Source: Salvia splendens (lineage: Eukaryota > Streptophyta > Magnoliopsida > Lamiales > Lamiaceae). Taken from it: a stretch of 64,000 bases of DNA. The position numbers were made by a program, and so were the translations under genes. The notes under the pieces are model-generated. The model saw only the letters and a list, made by a program, of their open reading frames with translations, was not told the DNA's origin and did not search any database. Shown one piece after another: positions 63,944-64,000 of this stretch (position 1 is its first letter; every line of letters starts with the position of its first letter). The stretch covers positions 18,461,901-18,525,900 of the forward strand of contig NC_056042.1 of assembly GCF_004379255.2 (NCBI RefSeq). Direction: 5' to 3'.

Positions 63944-64000
63944 TGCCAGGCCTGGTGGCTTTGCATGTTTCAGCCCATGGCCAAGCTTTTGGGCATAGCT

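Larger units (their letters stand above)
58797..64000 (-). mobile_element. Tandem array of LTR and short internal units (Tekay/Del-type, noncoding)
   Basis: LTR A (58797-59610, start lost), internal A (59611-60200), LTR B (60201-61115), internal B (61116-61705), LTR C (61706-62699), internal C (62700-63290), LTR D (63291-64000+). LTRs read TGTAACACC...ATATTACA on the plus strand. In the minus sense each internal region begins with AGT plus TGGTATCAGAGCC (tRNA-iMet primer site) and ends with AAGGAGAGG purines before the LTR. Internal regions (590, 590, 591 bp) have no gag or pol. A TRIM/LARD-like element amplified head to tail; period 1505 and 1585 bp. Confidence 0.85.

Noticed and set aside
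59063..63998. HDGSMAL and GHRAIVQ repeat proteins in the 21-bp minisatellites
   Set aside because: Noncoding LTR minisatellites with a period divisible by three; both strands equally open.

Overview
The window is repeat-dense nuclear DNA of a flowering plant, almost certainly a eudicot. The evidence is several lineages of plant Ty3/gypsy elements (Athila, Tat/Retand, a CRM-like chromovirus, a Tekay/Del-type derivative), Ty1/copia with tRNA-type primer sites, spliced hAT and PIF/Harbinger transposase genes, Stowaway and Mutator-like MITEs, a LINE tail and GT-AG introns. Stowaway ends of the CTCCCTCCGTCCC type and GAGCATCC-type Harbinger ends recall Lamiales genomes, but that is only an impression. 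No prokaryotic signal, rRNA, tRNA gene or CRISPR is present. I see at most one or two host-gene fragments (43.1-45.1 kb, possibly 45.7-57.8 kb).

Layout. 1-12548: Athila-lineage retrotransposon on the minus strand, decayed, with the large extra ORF typical of that lineage; it sits inside a minus-strand copia LTR (12549-13430), which itself sits in the 3' part of another gypsy element (13431-15547). 15548-17289: older minus-strand gypsy debris. 17290-26395: a decayed plus-strand CRM-like gypsy element whose gag is split by a PIF/Harbinger transposon (19358-21106, TAA duplication). 26547-30885: a complete-looking hAT transposon with TIRs, an 8-bp duplication (one mismatch) and an open three-exon transposase gene, inserted in LTR-like sequence (26396-26546, 30894-31838). 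31839-36225: a gypsy LTR fragment and a deleted copia element. 36226-43104: a patchwork of a PB1-domain (Mutator-type) gene fragment, Stowaway pieces, a LINE tail, long-TIR MITE, a candidate Helitron, a hAT derivative and a second Harbinger.

43105-45924: probable host sequence with clustered site II promoter motifs, an unrecognised spliced gene candidate and a Harbinger-type MITE. 45925-57005: a young, nearly intact 11.1-kb Tat-lineage element (CTCTC duplication; LTRs of 596 and 594 bp) with gag-protease and pol on the minus strand joined in frame through one UAG followed by CAAUCA, and two further genes on the opposite strand, one spliced. Between pol and these genes lie a 39-bp tandem array and a 90-bp triplication. 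57870-58460: a Stowaway MITE and a Mutator-like MITE with a perfect 9-bp duplication.

58797-64000: a tandem array of LTR - short noncoding internal - LTR - internal, at least four LTRs and three internals, still continuing at the window edge. Each LTR carries a 21-bp minisatellite of varying copy number, and each internal region, between a tRNA-iMet primer site and a polypurine tract, holds about eight hairpins that keep one loop but change both sides of the stem together. The most unusual items are this array with its hairpins, the in-frame readthrough-type junction and the antisense genes of the Tat element, and the open hAT transposase.
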